From Rhipicephalus microplus (taxonomy: Eukaryota; Arthropoda; Arachnida; Ixodida; Ixodidae): a DNA stretch of 64,000 nt. A program made the position numbers and the translations under genes. Where the stretch lies: the NCBI RefSeq assembly GCF_043290135.1, contig NC_134701.1:34003501-34067500 (forward strand). The letters are read 5' to 3'. The notes below the pieces were generated by a model. The model was not told where the DNA came from, did not search any database, and saw nothing but the letters and a program-made list of their open reading frames with translations. This document shows positions 55,128-64,000 of this stretch, piece after piece. The stretch's first letter is position 1. Each line of letters starts with the position of its first letter.

Positions 55128-55258
55128 TATACGTCTTTTTTCGTCATCGTGTTGAGTCACCGATAGTTAACGCAGAAGCGTAGTGTAACATCCTTCTTCT
55201 TCACTAAAACCCCCGGTGACGACCATGGACTCTTTCAAGGCTGGGTGATGCCGTCGCA
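55128..55258 (-). pseudogene. LTR-7 RT fragment in inverted orientation (distal part)
   Basis: Minus strand, in mixed frames: QPSKSPWSSPGVLVKKKD-like, then LRFCVNYR, a stop, and MTKKDV. This is the RT motif block that should follow directly after the segment at 56568-57009; an RTE-like LINE separates the two. Confidence 0.75.
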
Positions 55259-55261
55259 TTG

Positions 55262-56565
55262 ATGAGATCGTATCCCCCTGCTTTACACTCTGCTTGATTG
55301 CTATTTTGTTGCTTTCTTTTAGAAGCACTATGGTGGCAGTTGATCCTTTGTAGATTTCCTCCACGATGTTTATATATGCTTCGTCGACGTCCTCATTCTA
55401 CAGTGTCTGCTTGAGTGCTGATACTTCAACAAAATCAAACGCCGTCTCGTAATCTATGAAAGTTATATATAAGGGTTAGCTGTATTCTGAGCATTTTTCA
55501 ATTACCTGATTCACAGTATGAATGTGGTCTGTTGTTCAGTAGCCTGTTCGAAATTCAGCTTGTTCCTTTCGTTGATTGAATTCAAATGTGGTCCTAATTT
55601 TCTTAGCGATTACTTTTGTCAATAGCTTGTATACGACAAATACCAAGCTGATCAGCCTGTAACTCTTCAAGTTCTTGCAATCTTTTTCATTATGTAGTAA
55701 CATGATGTTAGCATTTATCCAAGATTCTGGTGCTCTTCCTGTCAGGAGACACTTTGTTACAGCTTACAGGAGGTTTTCAAAGGTCTAGAGTAGGAATAGT
55801 TAGGGATAAGAGTTAATAGAGAGTGCCTTGATAACCCTCACTTTGCCAGTTATATCGCATTGCTGAGTAACGGGGGGTACGAATTGCAGGTCATGACTAC
55901 GGAGTTGGACGAGGAGAGCGGAAAAAGTATTTCGTAAAATAATCTGCAGAACACGAAAGTAATGTACAACAACTACGTTTACTTAGGACAGGTAATAACC
56001 GTGGAGCCAAACTACGAAATTGAAGTAACACAAGAATAAGAATGAGTGAAGCACATTAGGCAAGCACTCACAAATCATGACACGTAGATTTTCACTATCC
56101 CTCAAGAGGAAGGTATATATAACAGCTGCGTCTTGTTGGTACTTAGCTGTAGAGCAGAAACATAGAGACTTACAAAAAGAATTTATCTTAAACGGAGGAT
56201 GGCGCAGCGAGTAATGGAAAGGAAAATTACAGGCGTAACCTTAAGAGACAAGAAGAGAGCAAAGTAGATCGAGGAACAAACGGCCGTTAAGGATATCATA
56301 TTTGAAATCAAGAAGAGGAATTGGACATAGGCCGGACATATAGCGCGTATGCATGATAACCACTCGTCACTTAGGGTAACTGACTGGATTCACAGAGAGA
56401 ACAAGTGGGTTAGGGGGAGAGAGAAAGTTAGGTGGGCAAATGAGATAAAGAAGTTTGCGGGTATAAATTGGCAGCAGCAAGCCCAGGACCGAGATAACTG
56501 ACGGAACATGGTGAATGCCTTTGTGCTGCAGTGGCTATAGTCAGGCTGATGATGATGATTTTGTC
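55262..56565. mobile_element. RTE-like LINE with 5' inversion (twin-priming structure)
   Basis: The left part, 55262 to about 55780, is minus strand: VTKCLLTGRAPESWINANIM, KSYRLISLVFVVYKLLTKVI, FIDYETAFDFVEVSALKQ and KQGDTIS, the RT N-part. The right part, about 55800 to 56565, is plus strand: NLQNTKVMYNNYVYLGQVIT-like, VKDIIFEIKKRNWT, GHIARMHDNHSSLRVTDWIH, VRWANEIKKFAGINWQQQ, then the tail gtcaggctgatgatgatgat. The 5' segment is inverted, the 3' segment is direct, and the Tyr-x-Asp-Asp box is lost at the joint. This is the classic product of twin priming during LINE insertion. The host sequence is the inverted pol of LTR-7. Confidence 0.8.
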
Positions 56566-56567
56566 GT

Positions 56568-57009
56568 GGAGCATTTCTTCGACCTAGTGTTCTCGCGTTT
56601 AAACTTTGTACGGGCTCTGGCGGAGTGGCCTAGAATTTTCTCTTATTACGATTTGATGTTTCGCGACAGGGGTCTGTCGAATTCTCGACGACGACCAAAA
56701 ACAGTTCTTGTATTTCAGGAGTAGGTTCTTGAGCTGTTCTTGTTTGTGTGTTGGAAGGCTCGGATTAACGACAAAAGCTGGTTTAAAGGTTTCAGTAGTC
56801 AAAGTAGATTCAGTGAAATCGGTGAGGGCGAAAGAGTTTCTGGCTTCCAGTATCTTTTTGTTGTATGCGACCGTCGTGACTTTGCTCACGTGGTTGTACT
56901 CGTTGCTGAAGTTTGTGAGCATCATTCTGGCGTTTCCTTCTCGCAGCTCAGCTATCCTTCTGGCGACGGAAATTTGACGGTTAATCAACAGGTGCAGGTC
57001 ACCTCGCAT
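56568..57009 (-). pseudogene. LTR-7 pre-RT/RT fragment in inverted orientation (proximal part)
   Basis: Minus strand: AELREGNARMMLTNFSNEY, HKQEQLKNLLLKYKNCFW, KHQIVIRENSRPLRQSPYKV, followed in another frame by EEMLHDK. Family wording matches LTR-1 at 6329-6640. Continues across the LINE insertion into 55128-55258. Confidence 0.8.
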
Positions 57010-57019
57010 GGTGTAGTCT

Positions 57020-58265
57020 GTGACTTCAAGAATTCATTCGACATCACCGTCGTTTACAAGTCGGTGCGAAGGCACTCTGACGCCAACTTCCTGTCTTGTG
57101 CCTCCACTGACCCAACATCCCCGGACAGCGAGGACTGGCGCCATTTTCCTCGCGTAATAACATCCTCGTCAAGAAAAACTTTTCCCAACGTCAGCCCAAC
57201 TACTTTCTCATAGTATCTTCAGCGTAACGTTCAGAAGTTCTGGGGGCTCTAGATAACACTCTGACGGCTAGACACCTCGATGTTTTCTGTACACTCACAA
57301 GATCAAAGACGTATTACTGGCAATGTCTCGCCACCGACGTCACTCGTTACGTCAAGACATGCTGTGGCAGCCAACGTCGAAAGACACCGCCGAATCGGCC
57401 ATCCGTACTTCTCCAGCCCATCCAACCACCTAACCAGCCGTTCCAGCAAATCGGCATAGACTTACAGGGACTGTTCTCGGCGCCGAATTTCGGGAACGAA
57501 TGAATCGTCGCAGCTACTGACTACCTCACGTGCTACGTCAAGACAAGGGCCCTGCCAAAGGGCTATGTCACCGGGGTAGCGAAGTTATTCGTCGAGAAGA
57601 TCGTCTTGCATCATAGTGCTCCAGAGTTCCTCATCACAGACAGAGGTACGTCCTTTACGGTAGACCTAAAAGGCAATTCTGAGGTACAGCCAGACAAGTC
57701 ACCACAGGACCACCGCCTACTCTCCACAGACCAATGGCCTCACCGAGCGGCTTAACAAGACCATCGCCGAAACGCTGGCTATGTACTTTGACGTCGAGCA
57801 CAAGATGTGGGATCCAATATTTGCGTACGTGACCTTCGCGTACAATACGCCCATCCAAGAAACGACGCAGATGGCGCCGTAAGAGATGTTCTATGGAAAT
57901 AGTTTGACAACGACGCACTACGGCTTTCAAACGTCGCTAACGAAGAGAACGTTGACGTCACTGCCTATCTTTAGTGCACTGAAGAAGCTCGTCAACACGC
58001 CAGTCTGCGCATCAGACGTCAGCACAAGACCGACTGCCACCGTTACAACCTTCGACGAAGCTTCGTGGAATACCAACCCAGTGAATTGGTTTGGGTATTG
58101 ACGCCAATACGCCGATGTGGACATAAAAAACTTCTGTGACAGATTTTCGCACTATACAGGATAATTCGGTGTCTCCACCCACTCGATTACGAGGTTGTCC
58201 CAAGCGGTATCACAAGCTTTTAACAACGCCGATCCCGAACTGAAGTCCTCCATGTCGCATGCCTA
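57020..58265 (+). pseudogene. LTR-7 RNase H end and integrase
   Basis: The plus frame from 57020 to 57210 has FDITVVYKSVRRHSDANFL (end of RNase H). The integrase N-terminal region near 57270-57380 has HLDVFCTLTRSKTYYWQCL, VTRYVKTCCGSQRRK. The core near 57455-57650 has FQQIGIDLQGLFSAPNFGNE with the first Asp, ATDYLTCYVKTRALPKGY, and HHSAPEFLITDRGTSFTV with the second. Sequence around 57660-57900 holds the Glu region in shifted frames. Decayed C-terminal module to about 58265. Multiple lesions. Confidence 0.82.
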
Positions 58266-58407
58266 AGCCGTTTCATGCGCGTTAACGAACTGAAACAGCG
58301 TACTTTATTGTTGTTGTTATAGCTCTATTGTAATCAATTGCTTGTACTTTCTTGCATCATTTTTGTAGTTTCATCTTCTGTTAAAGCATCCGGACAATGA
58401 TTTTTTA

Positions 58408-58419
58408 GAGGGGGCAATA
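58408..58419 (+). promoter_or_regulatory. LTR-7 polypurine tract
   Basis: agagggggcaat directly before the diverged 3' LTR start; the expected plus-strand primer position. Confidence 0.6.
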
Positions 58420-58437
58420 CCACATTAGATTCTTTTC

Positions 58438-58449
58438 TCAAGTTTTGTT
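58438..58449. repeat. target-site duplication of the LTR-7 SINE, left
   Basis: tcaagttttgtt, repeated exactly at 58690-58701. Confidence 0.9.
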
Positions 58450-58689
58450 TCGCCCCGCCGCGGTGGTCTAGTGGCTAAGGTACTCGGCTGCTGACCCGCA
58501 GGTCGCGGGTTCATATCCCGGCTGCGGTTGCTGCATTTCCGATGGAGGCGGAAATGTCGAGGCCCGTGTGCTCAGATTTGGGTGCACGTTAAAGAACCCC
58601 AGGTGGTCAAAATTTCTGGAGCCCTCCACTACGGCGTCTCTCATAATCATATGGTGGTTTTGGGACGTTAAACCCCACAAGTCAATCAA
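58450..58689 (+). mobile_element. tRNA-derived SINE (Ruka-like), full length
   Basis: tcgccccgccgcggtggtct, A box TGGTCTAGTGGCTAAGG, B box GGTTCATATCC, tail cacaagtcaatcaa. Perfect 12-bp duplication. Inserted in the LTR-7 3' LTR. Confidence 0.95.
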
Positions 58690-59057
58690 TCAAGTTTTGT
58701 TATCGGCCTGTTAACTGTACGTATTTCTTAGCGGAAAGAGCTCCTATAGTGTTCGAGAACCTTTGGGACTGTAGTGGATCTTTTTGTCAAGATTACGCCC
58801 ACTCCGTGCACACCAGATTATTCTGTAACCTACGTTGCCCCAAGCAATAACGCTAGACTATTTTATAGCAAGTGTATAAATGCCAACACGTCTCGCCCCT
58901 TGTCAGTTGATCACCGGCCGACGCTCTCCTCGCCGCTATCAGTGCCCGTGTGTGCTGTATTTTGATCTGCAGTTTTCTGGCCACAAGTTCGGCCGAATAA
59001 ACTGTTTCAACTGAACATTGAGTCTGCTGCCTTCGTCTACATCACAACCCAGTCACA

Positions 59058-59367
<310 letters not shown>

Positions 59368-60238
59368 CTCGGCGATGACTGCGCGCGCGCGGAGCTGGCG
59401 GCAAAGTTTCTGGTGGGCAGGCTTGGCTGCATCGTGGTGGTCAGCCCGGACCACAATGCAAGATGGAGCGACGGTCTGGGGACGCATCTCTGGTGGACCG
59501 CACTGGCTGCCTCGAGCCGGTCGCTCTTTTACACGCCACGATGTCTCTTGAAAAAGTGCTGTGGACTCAGGTGGCCGTCACTGGCTGCCCCGTTGCGGCC
59601 GCTCGGCCATGCTGTGATTTGGTCCGGGTATCTGCCAGAAGTAGATCTGGTGGTCGATACTGAATGCATCTCGGAGGTCGGCCTTGACCACGCTGGAACT
59701 GGGTGCCGGAGTCGGCCACAAATCTATCGGGAGGTCGAGACTGGCTGCAACGTTGTGGTTGGTCTCGGCCATGCAGACTCTCTGTGGGAAGCAGCTAAAC
59801 ATGCACCTGACAGCGCGCGCTTCGGACGGGCCGCAAAATCAGCGGCTGACGTAAAACGCCGGACGAGGGTTGGCGAAAGCGTATCCTAAAAGACGCGCTA
59901 GGTGCCTCGGCTGGTGTCGAGAGTGGGTACGCAACTTCTGTGATGTGTGGCAGAAAACATAATTCACGGCCGGTCTTGGCATCTGTGGCAGGATATTCTG
60001 TGAAGCTGTCATCGTATTGGCTGCGTCTGTGGGGTCCCTCTCGTGGACGTAATGACTCGCCTTGCGGGGCTGTCGAACACTCTGGTCGGTGACCACGGCT
60101 ATCTTGTAGCGGTCACAGCACGCTTAGCAGGCAATTTCGTTGGTACAGTCTGGGGCACTGGTCTTCATTGCTTTCGGCGTTCAGGACCGGCTGCGATGCC
60201 AATTGTGGAGGCCTGAGGGTGGTCTTGTTGCCTGTTAT

Positions 60239-61483
60239 CTAACTGGAGGACTGCGATGAGACATCGACCTGCCGCCCCGCTTGGGCTCGATATATTGTAG
60301 TGGGTGCATTGACGAAGGGTCCAGCTACCCTGTGCCCCTCTGTATCTTCCCCCAGGAAAGAGGACGGGGTGGCAGATGGCTGACACAAATTTGGGTCCGG
60401 TACCAGCGACGAGTCTGGAAGCTCATGCGGAGAACTGGAGTGCTCAGCTGGAGCCTCGAGATGGAACCCTTCTTGAACTCCATCCTCGGTACCGGTCAGG
60501 TTGGACTGGATGGTGGAAGGGAGATCGGAGAGTGTCCGGCCGAAGGCAGCTATGAGCTTGGAGCTCCGCTCCACCCAGGACTGCTCCTTGAAGCCTTCAT
60601 ACCGGTGCTACGCCGCTGCACGTTCCCGAAGATGGTCTACAGCCACGGTCTATTTCTGAGATTCCGTCCAGGCCTCGCGCATTGCTATCGCGTTGACGGT
60701 TGCCACCCAGCGGTCGGCGTCGTTTCAGACCCCGTGGAATTCCGGTAGTTTGCAGACGGCTGGTGATTGTGAGGTGAAAGGTGGCCACGCAGAGATCACC
60801 GACGCGAAGCAGTCGAGCTGGTGTGAGAGCTCGATCAGAGAAGACCAAAGCTTTCTGCGTTGCTCCGGTGTGCCTGCCTCATGGTCGTATGAGGCAACTA
60901 CATCCAACACTTCGTTAATGTCACACAATGCTGGCAACATTGTAGGAGCTCGCTTGGTGATCAACGCTGTCAGTTTGTTAGTCTCGGCGTGAAGCAGTGC
61001 GATGGTATGCCGCAGTTCCACGGCACTGTCGCACGAGGCTTCTGAACCGCTTTGGTTCGTGTCCGTGAAGTATGTGGTTTTAGTAATACTCATGGTGGTT
61101 TCACGCACGTCCCAGGAAGCATGAACAGCAATTCTTGGCGGTTTATGTGGTGGAAGAGTACCGGGCAGGGAATGCAGGCCGTGGAAAGCTTGAACAGCAT
61201 TCCCAAAGGACAGGAGCCCGTGTGTATTACGGCCGCGAAGTGGTAGCATAGTGTCCATTGCATGATGCCCTGGTACCACAGAGGAATCATGGACACCATC
61301 CACTGATGGTCCGATGGGCAGCTGAAGCGGCGGCCGGGTTGTTGACTCTATCGCCAAAGAAGCGTGAACGGCGTTCCTAGATGGAGAAACCCGCACTGCC
61401 GACGAACCACGAAGACACATACCGGTGGCTTCCCGCAGAGGGTTCACTTGTCGGCTTGCACTGACGGCAGAATCATTAGCCAA
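60239..61483 (-). pseudogene. LTR-8 gag-like
   Basis: The frame at 60725-61483 begins with a region holding three imperfect repeats of an NAVHASLA-like phrase (DAVHASLANDSAV, NAVHASLAIESTT, IAVHASWDVRETT). A helical region with RHTIALLHAETNKLTALITK follows. It stops after AVCKLPEFHGV, and readthrough in the same frame gives NDADRWVATVNAIAMREAWT, the Trp-centred start of a Ty3/gypsy-type capsid. Two more stops follow before 60239-60574 (VERSSKLIAAFGRTLSDLPS). No clear zinc knuckle. Role by family: particle protein. Moderate confidence. Confidence 0.6.
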
Positions 61484-61693
61484 GGACGCGTGGACGGCGT
61501 CTCTTGTAAAATGGTACCAGTAACGTGTACTGCAGCCGCTGAGGAGGCCTTGGTGCCGTTCCTGAACGGTAGTGGCAGTGCCGGCAGGTGAACAGCTGCC
61601 GAGGAGGCCTCTACGTCGTCCTCAAGTGGCGCTTATCATGGCTGTCCTGGATGACGAAGCCGGGACGTAAGACTTGTTTGTCGACTGCGCCAT

Positions 61694-61823
61694 TGTGATG
61701 TACTAGACAGAGAACAAGAGGCAACACCCAATCCTGGGCTAGCTGTTCTTATTCTGTCTTCTTCTTCCTCTACCTTACTTTAGCTGCCCACGCGCCCGAG
61801 CCCCAGCGTCTTTATTGGTCATG

Positions 61824-61825
<2 letters not shown>
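61694..61825 (-). repeat. LTR-8, 5' LTR
   Basis: 132 bases, TGTGATGTACTAGAC … TTATTGGTCATGACA on the plus strand, ending at (TA)n. Confidence 0.82.

Positions 61826-61856
<31 letters not shown>
61826..61856. repeat. (TA)n between LTR-8 and LTR-9
   Basis: 31 bases of TA touching both LTR termini. Confidence 0.97.
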
Positions 61857-61859
<3 letters not shown>

Positions 61860-62035
61860 GAAGAAGAAAACGCATCGTTGGCAAACAACATCGCCACCGC
61901 TTGGGTACTGGGTGCTTGGCTTCGCTCGCTCGGCTCGTGCTGATCATCGCCGGCATCTGCTCAACCGTTGCTCTTGTCCGATCGTGTTTCATCGTAGGAC
62001 CACCATCGCAACAGTCGCCAATAAACCCTTTTTCA
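61857..62035 (+). repeat. LTR-9, 5' LTR
   Basis: TGTGAAGAAGAAAACGC … AACCCTTTTTCA, 179 bases, AATAAA at 62020-62025. Confidence 0.88.
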
Positions 62036-62135
62036 ATTGGTGGAGGGTGCTGACATTCCCCGTCGCCTGAACCTGGGTGCTGCCATTCGCCGTCGCCTCA
62101 ACCTGGAGCTGCGCAACCGAACGCTACCTACCATC

Positions 62136-63398
62136 ATGGCTACCAACAACGCGCAACCTGGCTCTTCCACTCCATCCCCCAGCAACCCCGGCGTTCTTCG
62201 TTTGCGAGAGCCCAAAGTCTTTAGCGGAGCTGATGAGACTGACGTGGAAGACTGGTTCGCTAACTACGAACTGGTAAGCGCAAACAACAAGTGGGATGAC
62301 GCGGACAAATTGACTTACGTCATCTTTTACCTCACTGACGTAGCCGAAATGTGGTATAACAACCACAAAAACGACATTACGACGTGGTCCATCTTCAAAA
62401 CGTTGTTCGCTGATGTTTTTGACCGACCCGCTGTCCGCAAGTCCAGAGCCGAACAACGCTTGCGGACTCGCGCACAAAAACCAACGGAATCTTTCACAAG
62501 CTACATTGAAGACATCATTGGACTTTGCAACCGACTGAACACCACCATGCCCGAGTCGGAGAAGATTCAACACATCCTCAAAGGGATAAATGACGGTGCA
62601 TATCAGCTGCTCCTCGCCCGTAATCCTGCCACCGTTGCGGAACTTGTTACTTTGTGTCAAAGTTTCGACGAGTTGAGCAAGCAGCGCGCCCTGACTCGGC
62701 CATTTTCCTCACACGCCGACTCGCTCTCCAGTCTCACTTCCGTTCCCGACCACGCACCAACCCTGCAAGAGATTAAAGACTTCGTGCGTGAAGAAGTAGC
62801 TCGGCAACTGTCGTTGATTCCCTTCACGCAGCAGCCGCCGTCCTCTCGTCTGCCCTCACCACTCCGTGACGTTATTGCCGAAGAGGTAGCTCAGGCTGTT
62901 CCCGTCGCTGCCCACCAGCAGCCTGTGGCCGTGACTGTTCCCCATGCGCCGGCTATGCAGCCCGTGGCCGCGCCTCTTACTTATGCCCAGGTGGTACGCA
63001 GCAGACCCCGCCAGCAGCTTTTGCCACCCATGCCTGCAGTTGCTCCCCACTCTACCCCTCTTTCGACACCTTGGGCTGCACCGCGAGTCAGCAATTCCTG
63101 GCGCACTGCTGACAATCGACCAATCTGCTACGCCTGCGGTACTCCAGGACACGTGGCACGATATTGTCGACGTCGTTTCCAATCGCAACACAACGCTACG
63201 TGGCCGTTACCGTATGACCCGCCGCCCACGCACCTACCTGCTCCCTATCCTTCACCGCAGTATGGCTACACTAATCTTCCCGGGTCTCAGTCACCCCAGC
63301 GCCCAGCTCCGACTCACTCTTCCCGCTCGCCGTCTCCTCGCAGGCGATCTCTGTCCCCAATGCGTCCCCGACCCGCTTCCTCCAACCGGGAAAACTGA
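62136..63398 (+). CDS. LTR-9 gag
   Basis: 420 residues from ATG 62136 (MATNNAQPGSSTPSPSNPG); ATCATGG gives a good start context, and the frame is open upstream without another ATG. Capsid core: LREPKVFSGADETDVEDWFA, DVAEMWYNNHKNDITTWSIF and PTESFTSYIEDIIGLCNRL, then HILKGINDGAYQLLLARNP. A Pro/Ala-rich linker leads to zinc knuckle CYACGTPGHVARYCRRR and an Arg/Ser/Pro-rich tail (SRSPSPRRRSLSPMRPRP). The frame ends GGAAAAC TGA. It would assemble particles and package RNA. Intact. Confidence 0.92.
   Translation: MATNNAQPGSSTPSPSNPGVLRLREPKVFSGADETDVEDWFANYELVSANNKWDDADKLTYVIFYLTDVAEMWYNNHKNDITTWSIFKTLFADVFDRPAVRKSRAEQRLRTRAQKPTESFTSYIEDIIGLCNRLNTTMPESEKIQHILKGINDGAYQLLLARNPATVAELVTLCQSFDELSKQRALTRPFSSHADSLSSLTSVPDHAPTLQEIKDFVREEVARQLSLIPFTQQPPSSRLPSPLRDVIAEEVAQAVPVAAHQQPVAVTVPHAPAMQPVAAPLTYAQVVRSRPRQQLLPPMPAVAPHSTPLSTPWAAPRVSNSWRTADNRPICYACGTPGHVARYCRRRFQSQHNATWPLPYDPPPTHLPAPYPSPQYGYTNLPGSQSPQRPAPTHSSRSPSPRRRSLSPMRPRPASSNREN
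63389..63398 (+). promoter_or_regulatory. candidate -1 frameshift site at the end of LTR-9 gag
   Basis: Zero-frame codons GAA AAC TGA. The heptamer GGAAAAC immediately precedes the gag stop, and the protease frame is the -1 frame, open from here. The same heptamer and stop arrangement ends LTR-4 gag (39756-39765, minus). It is not a perfect X-XXY-YYZ heptamer, so efficiency is uncertain. Confidence 0.5.
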
Positions 63399-64000
63399 AC
63401 GCCGCAGTTCCAGAGGCAAGAACTGCGCCGTCATCGAAATGCCCAAGTCCTCGCACTTCACCTGCTAACGTCGTCGCCATATCTGTCGATGGTGTTTCTA
63501 CATTTGCCCTCATCGACACAGGTGCTGCCGTTTCTGTTATAGCCGCCCAGCTCTGCCGCTCCCTCCGCAAAGTGACCACGCCGCTCTCTGGACTATCGCT
63601 TCGTACGGCTAGCGCACAGCCAGTCAGACCTCTCGGCACCTGTACAGCCCGCATTTTCATCCAAGGCTCTATGTACGTTGTCGAGTTCATCGTCCTTTCG
63701 GTGTGCTCGCATGACGTTATCCTCGGGTGGGACTTCCTGTCACAACATCATGCCGTCATCGACTGCGCACGCGCTGAAGTTCAATTTTCGCACCTGTATG
63801 ACGAACCTTTGCACGAAACTCTTGAGCGGTCTCCAAAACTCGTCGTACGTGAAGACACTGAAATTCCGCCAGCCTCTCTTGCCGTTGTCCCTGTTTGCTG
63901 CGATGACCCTAACGACGCTACAGTAATGTTTACACCTTCCGACATTTTCATGAGCCGCAGAGCCGTTTCCTTGCCTTTCGCTACACTCGACGTCACTGCG
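63392..64000 (+). CDS. LTR-9 protease and start of pol (runs off the window)
   Basis: -1 frame relative to gag, open to the last base. Protease: VDGVSTFALIDTGAAVSVIA with the Asp-Thr-Gly site, LGTCTARIFIQGSMYVVEFI, and HDVILGWDFLSQHHAVIDCA, the second hallmark of Ty3/gypsy proteases. The linker towards RT follows (SLAVVPVCCDDPNDATVMFT). The product would be a Gag-Pol fusion cleaved by this protease. No ATG is suitably placed at its start, which favours frameshifting. Confidence 0.88.

Larger units (their letters stand above)
54742..59057 (+). mobile_element. Ty3/gypsy element LTR-7, internally inverted
   Basis: Plus-strand LTRs at 54742-55109 and about 58419-59057 (the latter includes a SINE) share segments such as cgcccactccgtg, cagtgcccgtgtgt and gtctgctgcctt-like sequence. 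Polypurine tract agagggggcaat is at 58408-58419. RNase H end and integrase lie on the plus strand (57020-58260). The protease-to-RT part lies on the minus strand (55128-57009), split by an RTE-like LINE. So an internal block has been inverted and the rest of gag and RT lost. Similar LTR ends and pol wording point to the LTR-1 family. Confidence 0.8.
58419..59057 (+). repeat. LTR-7, 3' LTR (diverged, with SINE)
   Basis: Matches the 5' LTR from gactgtagtggatc onward and ends cagtcaca next to TA-rich sequence. The first part is poorly conserved and contains the SINE. Confidence 0.7.
61857..64000 (+). mobile_element. Ty3/gypsy element LTR-9, 5' part, no visible damage
   Basis: 5' LTR, primer-binding-like TTGGTGGAGGGTGCTG at 62037-62052, complete gag, and protease/pol open to the window edge. 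Every visible part is free of stops, in contrast to all other LTR elements here. The remainder lies outside the window. Confidence 0.9.

Noticed and set aside
62944..63468. 174-codon frame overlapping LTR-9 gag
   Set aside because: Out-of-frame shadow of a clear gag with capsid and zinc knuckle.

Overview
The window looks like repeat-dense intergenic chromatin from a hard tick (Ixodidae, probably Rhipicephalus or a close relative). The tick assignment rests on recognised repeats, not on a database search: five near-complete or partial copies and one short fragment of a tRNA-derived SINE resembling the Ruka type known from Rhipicephalus, Ty3/gypsy-type LTR elements, an RTE-like LINE whose 3' end runs into a GATGAT tail, Penelope-like elements, and many long (TA)n tracts. 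I see no host protein-coding gene, no rRNA and no credible functional tRNA gene. Almost every long reading frame belongs to a transposable element, usually a broken one.

Layout, left half. 1-1.4 kb holds a CTGT/CCGT low-complexity block and an RTE-like LINE tail. 1.4-2.3 kb is a compact Penelope-like insertion with 350-bp inverted ends and a 12-bp target duplication. 2.4-2.7 kb is a hairpin between two (TA)n tracts. 3.6-8.8 kb is a decayed Ty3/gypsy element on the minus strand (LTR-1). 9.4-10.7 kb is a CR1/Jockey-like LINE remnant. 10.9-13.9 kb is an inverted-repeat pair enclosing a dead Tc1-like transposase and a SINE. 14.75-16.45 kb is a deleted RTE-like LINE. 17.25-19.67 kb is a 5'-truncated Ty3/gypsy element (LTR-2). 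20.8-22.7 kb is a ~145-bp satellite that switches orientation and is split by a solo LTR. 24.4-25.3 kb holds duplicated tRNA-like repeats and (TA)n. 25.26-28.03 kb is a 3'-truncated Ty3/gypsy element (LTR-3). 28.8-33.35 kb is a near full-length CR1-like LINE on the minus strand with a SINE in its endonuclease. 33.5-37.0 kb is a near full-length Penelope-like element.

Layout, right part (37.0-64.0 kb). This is the most striking region. Six LTR retroelements (LTR-4 to LTR-9) sit end to end, and each boundary between them is a run of (TA)n that directly abuts LTR termini. The order is PLE, TA, LTR-4, TA, LTR-5, TA, LTR-6, TA, LTR-7, TA, LTR-8, TA, LTR-9. LTR-6 (8.2 kb, 650-bp LTRs, Lys-type primer site) carries an extra reading frame between pol and the 3' LTR, encoding a Cys/His-rich protein with an AT-hook-like motif. 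LTR-7 has an inverted pol block that itself contains an RTE-like LINE with twin-priming-type inversion. LTR-8 retains only gag-like sequence. LTR-9 runs off the window and appears intact as far as it can be seen.

The elements do not cooperate as a pathway. The region is a layered insertion site: LTR elements landed in or beside TA microsatellites, LINEs and SINEs landed in them, and deletions, inversions and frame breaks followed. Coordinates of decayed domains are approximate. Assignments come from motifs read directly in the translations, and no alignment was run.
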